Positions 25,752-35,260 are shown, counted from the stretch's first letter. The stretch is 42,422 bases of DNA from an uncultured Verrucomicrobiales bacterium (GCA_937944055.1 CALDZJ010000041.1:1-42422), one strand, 5' to 3'. Translations and numbers: made by a program. Notes: generated by a model from the sequence alone, not told the origin.

Positions 25752-26608
25752 CCATCGCAGAACAGCAGCCCATCATCGCCGGGCGCGCCCTTCACCGCCT
25801 CATCCTCTCGCCAGATGACCAGACCACGATCCAAGGAGGCCTCATCTTTTTCCATGGGCAAGGCGATTTCATCGACCGCTACCCGCCCCTATTAAAGCCC
25901 TTTGTCCGCGCAGGTTACCAGTGCATCCTCACAGATCTTCCCGGCCACGGCCGCTCCCCCGGCACCCGTGGAGACGTGCCCAGCATCACTCTCGTCAATG
26001 AGCTTTTACAATCCTCCCTCGCTCAGCTCACCGGTCCCATCATCCTCACAGGCCACTCCATGGGCGGGCTCCTCGCGCTGCATTATCTCTTAAAATTCCC
26101 TGAGCGGTTCTCCGCCGCCTGGGTCAGCTCTCCCCTGCTCGATCCCATGCGCCAAGCGCAGCCATGGATGCGCCGCGTCCTCCCCTTCGTATCCAAAATC
26201 TTCCCATGGCTCACCCTTAGCACCGGAGTCCGCAGCGAGGATTGCGGAGACTTTGCAGAAGATTCCGCGCGCCATGCTCAGGAGATCAAGCCGCTCTACC
26301 ATAGCCGCATCTCCCTCGGCTGGGGACGCACTCTCCGTGACACCGCCGACCAAGTCCGCGCCCAATTCCAAAATCTCCACCCCGACATCCCCATCCTCTT
26401 CACCCAAGGCAGCAGCGACCCCATCTGCCCTGCCGAAATCTTAAGCGAACGCCTCCAAAAGCTCCCCGAAAATCAAATCACCTACCAAGAAATCCCCGAT
26501 GCCCTGCACGAGCCCTTCTCCGGCTCCCGCCAAGAAGAATTCCTGAACCTTCTCGATCACTGGATCAAGCAAGGCGTGGAGGCCTCCCGCCCCCGAAAGC
26601 TCTCTTAA
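25748..26608 (+). CDS. alpha/beta hydrolase, monoacylglycerol lipase-like (286 aa)
   Basis: The oxyanion segment GLIFFHGQGDFIDRYPPL is followed by TDLPGHGRSPGTRG and the nucleophile elbow TGHSMGGLLAL with Ser about 103. Later acidic and histidine members are probably in LFTQGSSDPICPAE and DALHEPFSG, completing a Ser-Asp-His triad. The arrangement matches the Hydrolase_4/monoacylglycerol lipase family; no signal peptide is present. The actual substrate is unknown. It overlaps the SirB1-like gene by 4 nt. Its stop codon lies in a 15-bp tandem duplication shared with the convergent gpmI end. Confidence 0.87.
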   Translation: MTIAEQQPIIAGRALHRLILSPDDQTTIQGGLIFFHGQGDFIDRYPPLLKPFVRAGYQCILTDLPGHGRSPGTRGDVPSITLVNELLQSSLAQLTGPIILTGHSMGGLLALHYLLKFPERFSAAWVSSPLLDPMRQAQPWMRRVLPFVSKIFPWLTLSTGVRSEDCGDFAEDSARHAQEIKPLYHSRISLGWGRTLRDTADQVRAQFQNLHPDIPILFTQGSSDPICPAEILSERLQKLPENQITYQEIPDALHEPFSGSRQEEFLNLLDHWIKQGVEASRPRKLS

Positions 26609-26626
26609 ATCAAGCTCTCTTAAATC
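26597..26626. repeat. 15-bp tandem duplication at convergent gene ends
   Basis: AAGCTCTCTTAAATC occurs twice in succession, with 7 further bp of a third copy. The first copy carries the hydrolase stop and the second carries the gpmI stop on the other strand, so the duplication separates two stops that would otherwise overlap. Confidence 0.9.
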
Positions 26627-28152
26627 AAGCTCTTCCCGGTCATCTCCTCCGGGGCATCAATCCCCATCATATCAAGGAGGGTTGGGGCGACGTCGGCTAA
26701 GATGCCATCAGACACTTTCCGCGCGGAGGCATCCTCGGCGACATACCAAAGGTGCACCAAGTTAGTGGTGTGAGCGGTGTGCGGTGAGCCGTCCGCATTT
26801 TTCATGAATTCACAGTTTCCATGATCCGCGGTGATCAAAAGCTTTCCACCAAGGCGCAAAGTTTCTTCGGTCACTGCTTTCACCGCATCATCGATGCGGG
26901 TTACCGCTTTCTTCGCAGCCTCAACCACACCCGTGTGCCCCACCATATCAGGGTTGGCGAAATTAATAATGACGAGGTCGTAATCCTTCAAGTGACTGAC
27001 GACGTATTGCTCGACTTCTTCCGAGCTCATCTCGGGCTTGAGGTCGTAGGTTGCGACGTCCTTTGGCGAGGGAACCACTTTACGATCCTCGAGAGCGTAG
27101 GGCCTTTCTTCCCCACCATTAAAGAAGTAAGAAACGTGAGGGTATTTTTCAGTCTCGGCGATGCGTAATTGCTTTTTTCCTGCGAGCGCGACGGTCTCGC
27201 CGAGGGTCATTTTAATCGTCTCGGGAGGGAAGATCGCCGGGCAATCGTAAGTCTCATCATACTCGGTGAGGGTGACGTAATTAACTTTCGGAATCTTCCC
27301 CGCTCGGAATCCATCAAAGTCCCCTTTGCTCAAGAAGACCTCAGAGAGTTGGCGTGCGCGATCGGCGCGGAAGTTGAAAAAGAGGACCACATCACCATCA
27401 TTAACACGCTGGCTTTCATGCTCACAAAAGATCATCGGCATGATGAATTCATCAGTTTTTTCTTCGGCGTATTGCTCGGCGATTGCTTCACTGGCGAGGA
27501 GTTCTGAGCGCTTGCCTTTCCCATGCACGATGGCCTCCCAGGCTAATTTGCTACGCTCCCAGCGCTGGTCCCGATCCATCGCGTAGTATCGGCCGATCAC
27601 GGTCGCGATGCGTGCATCATACTTTGCCAATTCATCTTCGACATAGCTGACGTATCCCTGCCCACCAGTTGGTGAGGTGTCTCGCCCGTCCGTGATGGCA
27701 TGCACCATGATGTCATCGCAGCCGCTTTGCTTAGCCACTTTAGCCAGCGCGATGAGCTGATCTTGGTGGCTATGGACGCCGCCATCAGAGACGAGTCCCA
27801 CGAAGTGAAGCCGCTTTCCCTTGGCCTGAGCAAGAGCTTCTTGCAGCACCTTATTCTCCTTCAGAGTGTCATCCGAGATCGCCTTGTTGATGCGGGTCAA
27901 GTCTTGATAAACGATGCGCCCCGCGCCTAAGTTTAAGTGACCAACTTCGGAGTTCCCCATTTGACCTTCCGGCAAACCGACATCTAATCCGGATGCGGAA
28001 AGATGGCCTTTCGGGTAGAGAGGCTCCATCGCATCATGAAAGGGGGTGTCTGCTAACTCGACGGCATTCCCATCCTTTTCGGCGCTTTTTTTCCCGCCGG
28101 GATTGAGTCCCCAGCCATCACGGATGATTAATACGACAGGTTTGTGAGCCAT
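26620..28152 (-). CDS. gpmI: 2,3-bisphosphoglycerate-independent phosphoglycerate mutase
   Basis: A 510-residue two-domain manganese enzyme of the alkaline phosphatase fold, interconverting 3- and 2-phosphoglycerate in glycolysis. Metal ligand Asp12 (IIRDGWG) and the phospho-accepting Ser68 (MGNSEVGHLNLGAGR) are present. Further landmarks are DGGVHSHQDQL, ITDGRDTSP, FFNFRADRARQLS, NFANPDMVGHTG and ITADHGNCE. The end GKSLI is standard. It runs convergent with the hydrolase gene. The upstream thioesterase and HerA-like genes are on the same strand, with a 72-bp gap containing an inverted repeat. Confidence 0.97.
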   Translation of the reverse strand: MAHKPVVLIIRDGWGLNPGGKKSAEKDGNAVELADTPFHDAMEPLYPKGHLSASGLDVGLPEGQMGNSEVGHLNLGAGRIVYQDLTRINKAISDDTLKENKVLQEALAQAKGKRLHFVGLVSDGGVHSHQDQLIALAKVAKQSGCDDIMVHAITDGRDTSPTGGQGYVSYVEDELAKYDARIATVIGRYYAMDRDQRWERSKLAWEAIVHGKGKRSELLASEAIAEQYAEEKTDEFIMPMIFCEHESQRVNDGDVVLFFNFRADRARQLSEVFLSKGDFDGFRAGKIPKVNYVTLTEYDETYDCPAIFPPETIKMTLGETVALAGKKQLRIAETEKYPHVSYFFNGGEERPYALEDRKVVPSPKDVATYDLKPEMSSEEVEQYVVSHLKDYDLVIINFANPDMVGHTGVVEAAKKAVTRIDDAVKAVTEETLRLGGKLLITADHGNCEFMKNADGSPHTAHTTNLVHLWYVAEDASARKVSDGILADVAPTLLDMMGIDAPEEMTGKSLI

Positions 28153-28175
28153 TGCAGCACCGTGTTAGGGCTTCC

Positions 28176-28214
28176 CGCTCCATCCGAAAAGCCAAAACCC
28201 AAGGCATTGGAGCG
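28176..28214. repeat. inverted repeat between the thioesterase and gpmI genes
   Basis: The 7-bp arms CGCTCCA and TGGAGCG are 25 nt apart and an inner GCC/GGC can also pair. It may act as a weak terminator or processing hairpin after the thioesterase gene; there is no clean T-run. Confidence 0.4.
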
Positions 28215-28224
28215 AGAAAGGCTC

Positions 28225-28632
28225 TTAGGATGACTCCTGCCATTCTTGGGGAAGCCTCTGCGGTTTCCCGCTCGGCATCTGCACGAGGGCGAGCGCTTGG
28301 CGGCAGTGAATGAGCGGTCGAGCTTCTCCTTTTCGGAGAACGGTGAACTCGCAGAAAAATTTCACTTTGCCCATCTCAGTGACCTGTCCGTGGATCTGCA
28401 AAGTATCGCCAAGCCGAGCTGGGGTTTTATAGTCAATCTCGGTCCTCACGACCACGGGGAAGAGCTGAGTCTGCGCCATCGTGGCTAGATCCATCCCCAT
28501 GATTCCGGCCAGCTTCGTGCGGCAGGTCTCGATCATGCGGAGGTAGGCGATGTTATGCACCACGCCTCCGCAATCGGTGTCGAAAAACATCACCTCTTCC
28601 TCAGTCGTCAGCTTTAAGTCCGCAAGAGTCAT
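28225..28632 (-). CDS. YbgC/4-hydroxybenzoyl-CoA-type thioesterase (135 aa)
   Basis: A single hotdog-fold domain. The active-site segment VMFFDTDCGGVVHNIAYLRM corresponds to the family pattern with the catalytic Asp at residue 20, followed by the helix IETCRTKL. The segment IDYKTPARLGDTLQIHGQV is also typical. It should hydrolyse an acyl-CoA thioester; the substrate cannot be told. It starts 3 nt after the HerA-like ATPase stop, so the two are co-transcribed. Confidence 0.88.
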   Translation of the reverse strand: MTLADLKLTTEEEVMFFDTDCGGVVHNIAYLRMIETCRTKLAGIMGMDLATMAQTQLFPVVVRTEIDYKTPARLGDTLQIHGQVTEMGKVKFFCEFTVLRKGEARPLIHCRQALALVQMPSGKPQRLPQEWQESS

Positions 28633-28635
28633 GAT

Positions 28636-31053
28636 TTACCAAACGGGATTTTTATCAGAATCGTAAGGGAGCCAAAGCAGGGAAACCGAGCGGATATCGA
28701 TGTCCTTTTTATAGGGCTTGATCGCTTCAGTTTCGAGCTCGGTGGATGAGGCGTCAAATTTCCCTTCTAATTGATGGATGTCCTCAGCCAGCTCTGCTTC
28801 TAAATCAGCAAGATCACCGGCGATGAGTGCTAGCCGTTCTTCAGCGACTTTCACATCACGCCGCTGCTTTAAGACGCGGCCCGCTGCAGCCACTCCGCTC
28901 CGCCGTGATTTACGCCCTCCAAGGAGACCTCCCAGCAGGCCACCCAGCATCGAGGCGCCGGCTTGCCAAGTGGAGCTACTAGCCTCCGCTTCTTCTTTCT
29001 CCACTGCGAGTTCAGCCCGCTCGAGCTGACTGGTCTTTGTGCGGATTTTAGAGGCGTAACGATCACGTAATTTATCAATCGCCTCATCTCGTTCCTCTCG
29101 CCCTTTGATGGAAAGGCGGGCTCGGAAATCGCCCTCGGACTCGCCAAGCTGTGAGTACATTTTATAGAGTGGCGAGTAGAAGAGCTTCACCCGCTCATTA
29201 CGGTAGATCCAATCTTCAAACTCATCCTCCACTCCTTGATAGTTATCGGCATTCATGGCGTAGCCCGCTAGTTCCGCAAAGCCCGCGCCTTTTCGCGGTT
29301 CATCATCCAAGGATTTCAGAGGCAAGGTGCAGCCGCAATCAGTGGACCAATCGATCGCTTTTGCTCCAATCGGATTAACAAAGCGAACGATCCGCGAGCC
29401 ATCGAGACTGGCCTTACTTGAGGAAAAATGCACATGGGCATCCCGCAGTAAAGCTGGATGGTAGGTGATCTCTTCCGCCTCCCCAGCAAAGGGAACGAAG
29501 CGCTCTACCACGCCTTGCCCTACCGAGGGCCGTTCATTTTTTTCGGGAGCGGCAGAGGCTCGGCTCATCGCCATGCCCATCCCTTCTGCGGGAGCAGCGA
29601 GAGCCGTTTGCGTCTTCTCAAAGCGGTCCCGCTTTGGGTCCATCAAGGTTTTAATCTGACGCCGCGTGAGAGGACCGCGCAGATAGCTCATGACCCAGCG
29701 CACATGGAAGACCACCGGCCCATCTTCATGCACATTGTTCATCAGGAAAACTCGGCTATCGAGCCCAGAGAGCATGGTCTCCATCTGCTTCCGATTAAAG
29801 CCCCCTCCTTGGGCATCAGCAGCACCCGCTAGCCCATCTAGGACACGCGCCTTATCCCTTTCTGTTTGCATCCGTCCTAAGAACCAAGTCCCCATATTAG
29901 AGAGCGCCTTGTAATCCAGATCGACCGGATTTTGGGTCGCCACCAAGACGCCGAGGCCGAAGGCACGAGCTTGCTTCAACATCGTCATGAGTGGTTTCTT
30001 ACTGGGCGGATTCGCGGTCGGCGGGAGATAACCATAAATCTCATCCATGTAGAGTAGGGCGCGCAGGCTAGTCGTTCCAGACTGCCTCCGCATCCATGAA
30101 AGCATCTGATTAAAGAGGAGCGAGACGAAGAACATGCGCTCACTATCACTGAGGTGGGCAATTGAAAAAATCGAGATGCGAGGCTTCCCATCCTCATCAT
30201 ACATCATGCGTTGGATATCGAGCGGCGGACCTTCCAGCCAAGTGGAGAAACCGGGGCTAGCAAGGAGGGCATTGAATTTCAGGGCCAGCTTCTGGCGATC
30301 CTTCGTCCCTAAAAAGGACTCCAGATCAATCACCCCCACTTTATCAAAGGGCGGTTTTTGGATATTCCGAATGAGTGACTCCAAAGTGAGGGACTGTTCC
30401 GCGGCCCAGCAGTGATTAAAGATCGAGCCTAAAAGGATCGCTTCAGGAGACTGGATCGGGTCGGCATCCACCCCCACGAGAGAGAGGAGTGAAGACACCG
30501 TGGACTCGATCCGCTCGCCTAAAAGCTCACCATCATCCATCACCTCGAAGGGTGGGACATCGAGCGAGCTTAAGATGGAAACGGGAATCCCCGCCTTACT
30601 GCCGGGAGTGAAGATATTGATGTCCACCTTCTCCTTTAGCTGGCGGACACGCTCCGGAGACTGGTGCCAATCAGCGATTCCCTTCTCCCACATCTTGGCC
30701 GTTTTTTCCGCGAAGGCATCCGGCTTCATCCCTTTTTTCCGTGCGTCATCCTCGTTAATCCAAGGGCGAAAGTCCTTCCCTGCAAAATCAGGGAAGGTAA
30801 GGAGGAGATTTGAAATATCCCCCTTCGGGTCGATCACGATCGCCGGGATCCCATCCATCGCAGCCTCTTCTAAGAGACCGAGGCATAAGCCTGTTTTACC
30901 GGATCCGGTCATCCCCAAAACCACGCCGTGAGTGACGAGATCTTTAGAATCATAGAGCAAGAGGTCATCGCCCACCTCGCGCTGATCGATATCATACTCC
31001 TTTCCGAGATAAAAGGATCCCATCTTTTCGTAGTCGCTCACGGTTTTTTCCAT
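28636..31053 (-). CDS. HerA/FtsK-like ATP-binding protein with coiled-coil C-terminus (805 aa)
   Basis: The Walker A motif GMTGSGKTG lies at residues 47-55 and IVIDPKGDISNLLL follows. The probable Walker B is LLYMDEIYGYLPP, and VATQNPVDLDY is the sensor segment. This is the HerA/VirB4-type (DUF87-like) ATPase core. From about residue 640 comes a charged coiled coil, interrupted by a glycine-rich hydrophobic stretch (MLGGLLGGLLGG) that could insert into a membrane. The C-terminus is SVSLLWLPYDSDKNPVW. The NurA nuclease that partners archaeal HerA is absent. A housekeeping role or a role in DNA or protein translocation cannot be told apart. Confidence 0.75.
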   Translation of the reverse strand: MEKTVSDYEKMGSFYLGKEYDIDQREVGDDLLLYDSKDLVTHGVVLGMTGSGKTGLCLGLLEEAAMDGIPAIVIDPKGDISNLLLTFPDFAGKDFRPWINEDDARKKGMKPDAFAEKTAKMWEKGIADWHQSPERVRQLKEKVDINIFTPGSKAGIPVSILSSLDVPPFEVMDDGELLGERIESTVSSLLSLVGVDADPIQSPEAILLGSIFNHCWAAEQSLTLESLIRNIQKPPFDKVGVIDLESFLGTKDRQKLALKFNALLASPGFSTWLEGPPLDIQRMMYDEDGKPRISIFSIAHLSDSERMFFVSLLFNQMLSWMRRQSGTTSLRALLYMDEIYGYLPPTANPPSKKPLMTMLKQARAFGLGVLVATQNPVDLDYKALSNMGTWFLGRMQTERDKARVLDGLAGAADAQGGGFNRKQMETMLSGLDSRVFLMNNVHEDGPVVFHVRWVMSYLRGPLTRRQIKTLMDPKRDRFEKTQTALAAPAEGMGMAMSRASAAPEKNERPSVGQGVVERFVPFAGEAEEITYHPALLRDAHVHFSSSKASLDGSRIVRFVNPIGAKAIDWSTDCGCTLPLKSLDDEPRKGAGFAELAGYAMNADNYQGVEDEFEDWIYRNERVKLFYSPLYKMYSQLGESEGDFRARLSIKGREERDEAIDKLRDRYASKIRTKTSQLERAELAVEKEEAEASSSTWQAGASMLGGLLGGLLGGRKSRRSGVAAAGRVLKQRRDVKVAEERLALIAGDLADLEAELAEDIHQLEGKFDASSTELETEAIKPYKKDIDIRSVSLLWLPYDSDKNPVW

Positions 31054-31103
31054 GGGATTGTCATACCTGAGGAATTGGGAATTTCTAAATCCAAAATTCT
31101 CTT

Positions 31104-31109
31104 TATTAT
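31104..31109 (+). promoter_or_regulatory. -10 box of alr
   Basis: TATTAT ends 6 nt before the GTG start of alr, in the short gap to the divergent HerA-like gene. No convincing -35 was found at 16-18 nt. The position again implies a leaderless message. Confidence 0.45.
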
Positions 31110-31115
31110 CACGGC

Positions 31116-32201
31116 GTGACTCAGTCCCCTCCCCGCGCTTGGGCCGAAATTGATTTGGCCGCTCTTCAGCACAATCTTCGCATCGCTCGTGAAAGATCGG
31201 GCCAAGAGGTCATGGCCGTCATTAAGGCCGGTGCTTATGGTCACGGATTGGTGGAAGTTGCTAAGGCTCTGGATCCTGAAAAGCTCCCCTTTCTTGGCGT
31301 AGCAAATGCAGGGGAAGCCCGCCGACTCTATGAAGCAGGGATCCAAACTCGCCCTTACATTCTCGGGGCCACTCTCCCAGCCGAGCGGGAAGAAATCGCA
31401 GCACGCGGTTGGACTCCCTGTCTCTGTTCCTTGGAAGAAATGGAACACTTTAACCGCCTCGGCCAAAATTCACCCATTTCCGCGCACCTCGCCCTCGATA
31501 CCGGAATGGGCCGCGGCGGCTTCCTTCCTCAGCAAGTCGGAACCGCGCTCGAGAAACTCAAAACCTGCCCCGGCATCATCCTCACCGGAGTCGGCTCGCA
31601 CCTCCCCGTCGCCGATGAGGACCCCGCTTTCACTCGCTCCCAATTCGAGCTATTTGATTCACTCGCTGAGAGCATTCCTCAGCAGTCCTCGCCCTTTCAC
31701 ATTCACTTAGAGAACTCGGCCGGGCTTCTCGATTATCAGAGCCGTAGCACGAACCTCATCCGCCCCGGCCTCCTCCTCTATGGCATCTCACCTCTGCCCG
31801 AGCATCAAGCACTGATCCGGCCCGTGATGTCGCTCAAGTCCCGCGTCTCCGTAATAAACCACCTCCCGGCAGGCCACGGCGTTTCCTATGGCCGCACCCT
31901 CTTAACGCGTGACACCAAGGCCGCCGTGCTCGGCCTCGGCTATGGCGATGGTTACCCACGCGCACTCTCAGAAAAAAATGCCCAAGTGCTCATTAACGAG
32001 ACCCTCTGCCCCCTTCTTGGCCGTGTCACAATGGATCAAATCATCGTCGATGTCACCGATCTCAGCCACTGCCAAGCAGGCGACGAAGCCACCCTTTTCG
32101 GTAAAGATCTTCTCGTCTCCGAGCTCGCTGAAAAGTCAGGAAGCATCGCGTGGGAACTCCTCACCCAGATCACTCCACGGGTCGAGCGCATCTACCGCTG
32201 A
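31116..32201 (+). CDS. alr: alanine racemase
   Basis: A 361-residue PLP enzyme supplying D-alanine for peptidoglycan. The PLP lysine is Lys37 in VIKAGAYGHG (the usual sequence has Asp where Gly is found). The opposite catalytic Tyr is probably in GHGVSYGRT. GLGYGDGYPRAL and LLGRVTMDQIIVDVTD are the typical C-terminal segments. The start is GTG at 31116. The 3' end overlaps the convergent comEC gene by 10 nt. Presence of alr fits a cell wall containing peptidoglycan. Confidence 0.95.
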   Translation: MTQSPPRAWAEIDLAALQHNLRIARERSGQEVMAVIKAGAYGHGLVEVAKALDPEKLPFLGVANAGEARRLYEAGIQTRPYILGATLPAEREEIAARGWTPCLCSLEEMEHFNRLGQNSPISAHLALDTGMGRGGFLPQQVGTALEKLKTCPGIILTGVGSHLPVADEDPAFTRSQFELFDSLAESIPQQSSPFHIHLENSAGLLDYQSRSTNLIRPGLLLYGISPLPEHQALIRPVMSLKSRVSVINHLPAGHGVSYGRTLLTRDTKAAVLGLGYGDGYPRALSEKNAQVLINETLCPLLGRVTMDQIIVDVTDLSHCQAGDEATLFGKDLLVSELAEKSGSIAWELLTQITPRVERIYR

Positions 32202-34429
32202 AGGATCACCTCCTCACCCGGTCTGAGGTATGACCACACACGCAATTCATCACGGCTGAAGTCTAGCATCACCGCTCCGCTCTCCCATTGATTAAAGAGC
32301 TGATAGCCCTGCGATCTCACCCGCTTGACCCATCGCCGTTTCGGCATCTGAAATTTTGGTAATTGCCCCGCGCTGGTGATGATGATTTTCGCCCCCGTTG
32401 CCTCCAAGAATGCCTGTTGCCCAGACACCCCCCATTCATGCTGCCCCATTAAGACCACATCAGCTTCGAGATTCACCCCCGCCTTCACCAGATCTTGCTC
32501 CCCACCGATCCCCAGATCTCCCGTCACCAGAACCCGCCACCCTTTCCAATGCACCCTCATTACCATCACGCGATTATCGGCGATTTCTCTCTCAAACGGA
32601 CTCCCCTCGCTCACAATTTCCACAAAAACCTCCTCACTTAAGTCATAGCGTTCCCCTGCTTTCCCAAGCACTTTCAGGCAAGAGCTCTCCTCTGCCTTAG
32701 CCAAAAATTCCCGATAATTTGGGCTCAATGCCTCCTCCACCGGCAGCAGCACTTTTTCCAAACCACCTCTTTCTAACAAAGACGGTAAAGCCCCCACATG
32801 ATCCCCATCCGGGTGCGTCAAAAACACCGTCTTCAAGCTCACATTCCAACGCCCTAAGATCCCTGCCAGCTCTCTCTCAAAAAACCGCTCACCTCCCACA
32901 TCCACCATCACTCCTCCTCCCACGTTTAAAAAAGAAGCAGCCCCTCCATCATGACAATCAAACACCACCCAGTCGGCCGGAGCCATCTCCCGCGCCTGCC
33001 AATGACCAAAGGGGACTTTTGAAAAACCCCTCGCCAAATGATACGCTCCATTCCCGACCGCCTCATTCACCCGATTCACCCCGAAGCTCAAAGTCTGGCT
33101 CAGCGTCCCGAGTAGGACCGATAAAAAAGCGAGCGCCAAAATCACCCAGGTCGCTGGAATCAGAAACAGACTCGCGACCACCGCAATCGGCGTCACGAAG
33201 CCGAAATGCCATAACATCAGCGGGAGTGACCCCAGCCAAGCCACGAATGAGCTCGCACTCAACTCCGCCAAAAATTTACGAGCCTTCATAAACTTCATTT
33301 GTCGATCCGTGAGCAAACGCGATGGAAAAAAAGGATCTAACTCAGCAATCTTCCCCGTCACTCTTAAGGCATAAGCAACCCCCAGCCCAATCGTCAGCAA
33401 AACCCCATACGATAGCTGAAAACCCACCTCATAAACTTGCGAAGGCCTCCACAAAATCACCACCATTGCACTGAGCGCCAGCGCATTGAAAAGCGAAGGC
33501 CTCCGCCGCAGAACAAAGGCCCCCAAAAAACAAATCGCCATCACAGTGGCTCGGACCGCTGGCGGCCTTAACCCCGTCACCATCGCATAGCTCAGCATCA
33601 CTAAAATCACCCCAAGCACAGCCACTCGCCGCGGGATCGGCAAATTCCCAAAAACCACCCAAAATAAACTTCCCACCAAAGTGACATGCAGCCCGCTCAC
33701 CGCGAAAACATGCATCGCCCCACTCTCACGAAAGGCCAGACTCACCGCAGAATCGCGCGGAGGTTTCTCACCCAAAACCATCGCCTGAATCACCTGCCGT
33801 CCCGCTGACTCCTCTGAGAGCCCCAGCGTCATCCCCCTCCTTAAGCTCTCCCGTAAAAACTCAGCCCAGCGGTAGAAACCAGCAGACCAAGCCCAGCCCC
33901 GCTCCTCTTCCGCATGCACTTGAAAACCCCCAAAAACACCTGCCCGCCGCCACCTCTCAAGCCTCTGAAAACTCCCAGGATTCCGCTCTCGCTCCGGCAC
34001 AAAAAACTTCCCCATTACCGATAAAATCTGCCCCGCCGCATAGCCGGAAGCATTCATCACCACCACCCTGCGCTCCCCCTCCTTCGTCCTGAGCTTACCA
34101 TAGCGCTCCCTTCCCAACTGAGTCACCCGCGGACCCACCTGCAAAGAACCCGTGACGAATTCACTCATTGGCTGAGCCAAACTCTCACGCACAGGCTCCT
34201 CTAATCGCTCAAAGCGGATCGCCACCACCAAAGCGCACAGCACAATCAAGAAAAGAGAAACTCGCCGCGCCCCCACGATCAAAAATGCCAGCGCCAACAC
34301 GCCAAAAGCCCAGCCTTGAGCCTCAGCCCATGCCGCTCCCGCCAGACAGCCCAAGGCCAGCGGCGCGAGCGGTGCCAGCGCCACCACCCGAGCAAAAACC
34401 TCCCGTGATTTCCCCCAAGCCGCGATCAC
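32192..34429 (-). CDS. comEC: ComEC/Rec2 competence DNA channel protein
   Basis: 745 residues. N-terminal helices and a DUF4131-type soluble region (to about 215) precede the competence domain, with the diagnostic MHVFAVSGLHVTLVGSLFW, then a run of membrane helices. The C-terminal metallo-beta-lactamase-like domain (about 500-700) has FLTHPDGDHVGALPSL, VTGDLGIGGEQDL and VLMGQHEWG. ComEC carries transforming DNA strands across the inner membrane. The start is GTG and overlaps the upstream gene's stop (GTGA). Full domain content suggests the gene is functional. No other com gene is in view. Confidence 0.93.
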   Translation of the reverse strand: MIAAWGKSREVFARVVALAPLAPLALGCLAGAAWAEAQGWAFGVLALAFLIVGARRVSLFLIVLCALVVAIRFERLEEPVRESLAQPMSEFVTGSLQVGPRVTQLGRERYGKLRTKEGERRVVVMNASGYAAGQILSVMGKFFVPERERNPGSFQRLERWRRAGVFGGFQVHAEEERGWAWSAGFYRWAEFLRESLRRGMTLGLSEESAGRQVIQAMVLGEKPPRDSAVSLAFRESGAMHVFAVSGLHVTLVGSLFWVVFGNLPIPRRVAVLGVILVMLSYAMVTGLRPPAVRATVMAICFLGAFVLRRRPSLFNALALSAMVVILWRPSQVYEVGFQLSYGVLLTIGLGVAYALRVTGKIAELDPFFPSRLLTDRQMKFMKARKFLAELSASSFVAWLGSLPLMLWHFGFVTPIAVVASLFLIPATWVILALAFLSVLLGTLSQTLSFGVNRVNEAVGNGAYHLARGFSKVPFGHWQAREMAPADWVVFDCHDGGAASFLNVGGGVMVDVGGERFFERELAGILGRWNVSLKTVFLTHPDGDHVGALPSLLERGGLEKVLLPVEEALSPNYREFLAKAEESSCLKVLGKAGERYDLSEEVFVEIVSEGSPFEREIADNRVMVMRVHWKGWRVLVTGDLGIGGEQDLVKAGVNLEADVVLMGQHEWGVSGQQAFLEATGAKIIITSAGQLPKFQMPKRRWVKRVRSQGYQLFNQWESGAVMLDFSRDELRVWSYLRPGEEVILQR

Positions 34430-35172
34430 TTGGTGCGTGGCCCGCTTGTTTCACTCATCTCGCGCAAGCGATGCGCGGCATTTGCAGCATGCCGCGTCCC
34501 CTCCAACTTCTCCGTCACCTCTCTTAAAATCTTAGCCAAGCCCTCTCGATCACCCAGATCCTCCTCATAAATCTCCGCGATCCGAAACATCATGAAAGCG
34601 GCATCATCCTCGGGCCACTCATGATCATCCAAAGCCTCATTTAACGTACTCACAGCCACCACCGGGCTCCCCAAGCTCGTCCGCTGGATTTTGGCAATTT
34701 CCAACACCGGGAATCGTTCATCCCGATTTTCCAACCACGCTTTTCGATACACTCCGATCGCCTCAGCATATTCCCCCGCCGCCACCGCCGCCCTCGCTTC
34801 ATCCAAGGGATCATCCTCCACCTCAGCGCTAGAGCCCATCACCTCCTCCCCAATTTTATCAACGAACATCGGCAACACATAAAGAACCGCCAAAACTCCT
34901 CCATAAATGATCGAGATTAACATCGGAGCGCCCACTTTTAACATCGCCGAAGTCTCCACATTCCCACCCTCCGCTAATTTCACCTCGGCATAAGGGTCAA
35001 TATCACTATTCATGAAGGCCTCCTCCGCCGCCCTTTCCGCCTCCGCAGCCTCCCGCTTAGAAGAATTCCACGCGAAAATTGTATACGAAACTAACAAGGT
35101 CAAAATGACGGCATGCATGAACAACTTCTTATTCTCAACCACCCTGAACTTTACCCACGAAGGCCAAGACAT
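34426..35172 (-). CDS. membrane protein with TPR-like repeats (248 aa)
   Basis: The start MSWPSWVKFRVV is chosen because a GAGG lies 7 nt upstream. An ATG 11 codons earlier lacks a ribosome site. The first membrane helix is MHAVILTLLVSYTIFAW and the second is MLISIIYGGVLAVLYVLPMF. After about residue 120 come two TPR-like hairpins (ARAAVAAGEYAEAIGVYRKA and AAFMMFRIAEIYEEDLGDRE). Translation is coupled to comEC by a 4-nt overlap. The function is unknown; it may help assemble or regulate an envelope complex. Confidence 0.75.
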   Translation of the reverse strand: MSWPSWVKFRVVENKKLFMHAVILTLLVSYTIFAWNSSKREAAEAERAAEEAFMNSDIDPYAEVKLAEGGNVETSAMLKVGAPMLISIIYGGVLAVLYVLPMFVDKIGEEVMGSSAEVEDDPLDEARAAVAAGEYAEAIGVYRKAWLENRDERFPVLEIAKIQRTSLGSPVVAVSTLNEALDDHEWPEDDAAFMMFRIAEIYEEDLGDREGLAKILREVTEKLEGTRHAANAAHRLREMSETSGPRTK

Positions 35173-35202
35173 GCAAAGCCTCAAAGCTCCCGAACCAGAA
35201 AA

Positions 35203-35235
35203 CAAAAAAAAGAGCTACGGACAGAACCGCAACTC
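35203..35235 (-). terminator. Rho-independent terminator of the 52-aa lipoprotein gene
   Basis: On the minus strand a 9-bp stem (GAGTTGCGG with CCGTAGCTC, two G-T pairs) has the loop TTCTGT and is followed by eight T. Confidence 0.88.
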
Positions 35236-35260
35236 TCTGAGAAAAATTGGTAAATCCGTC

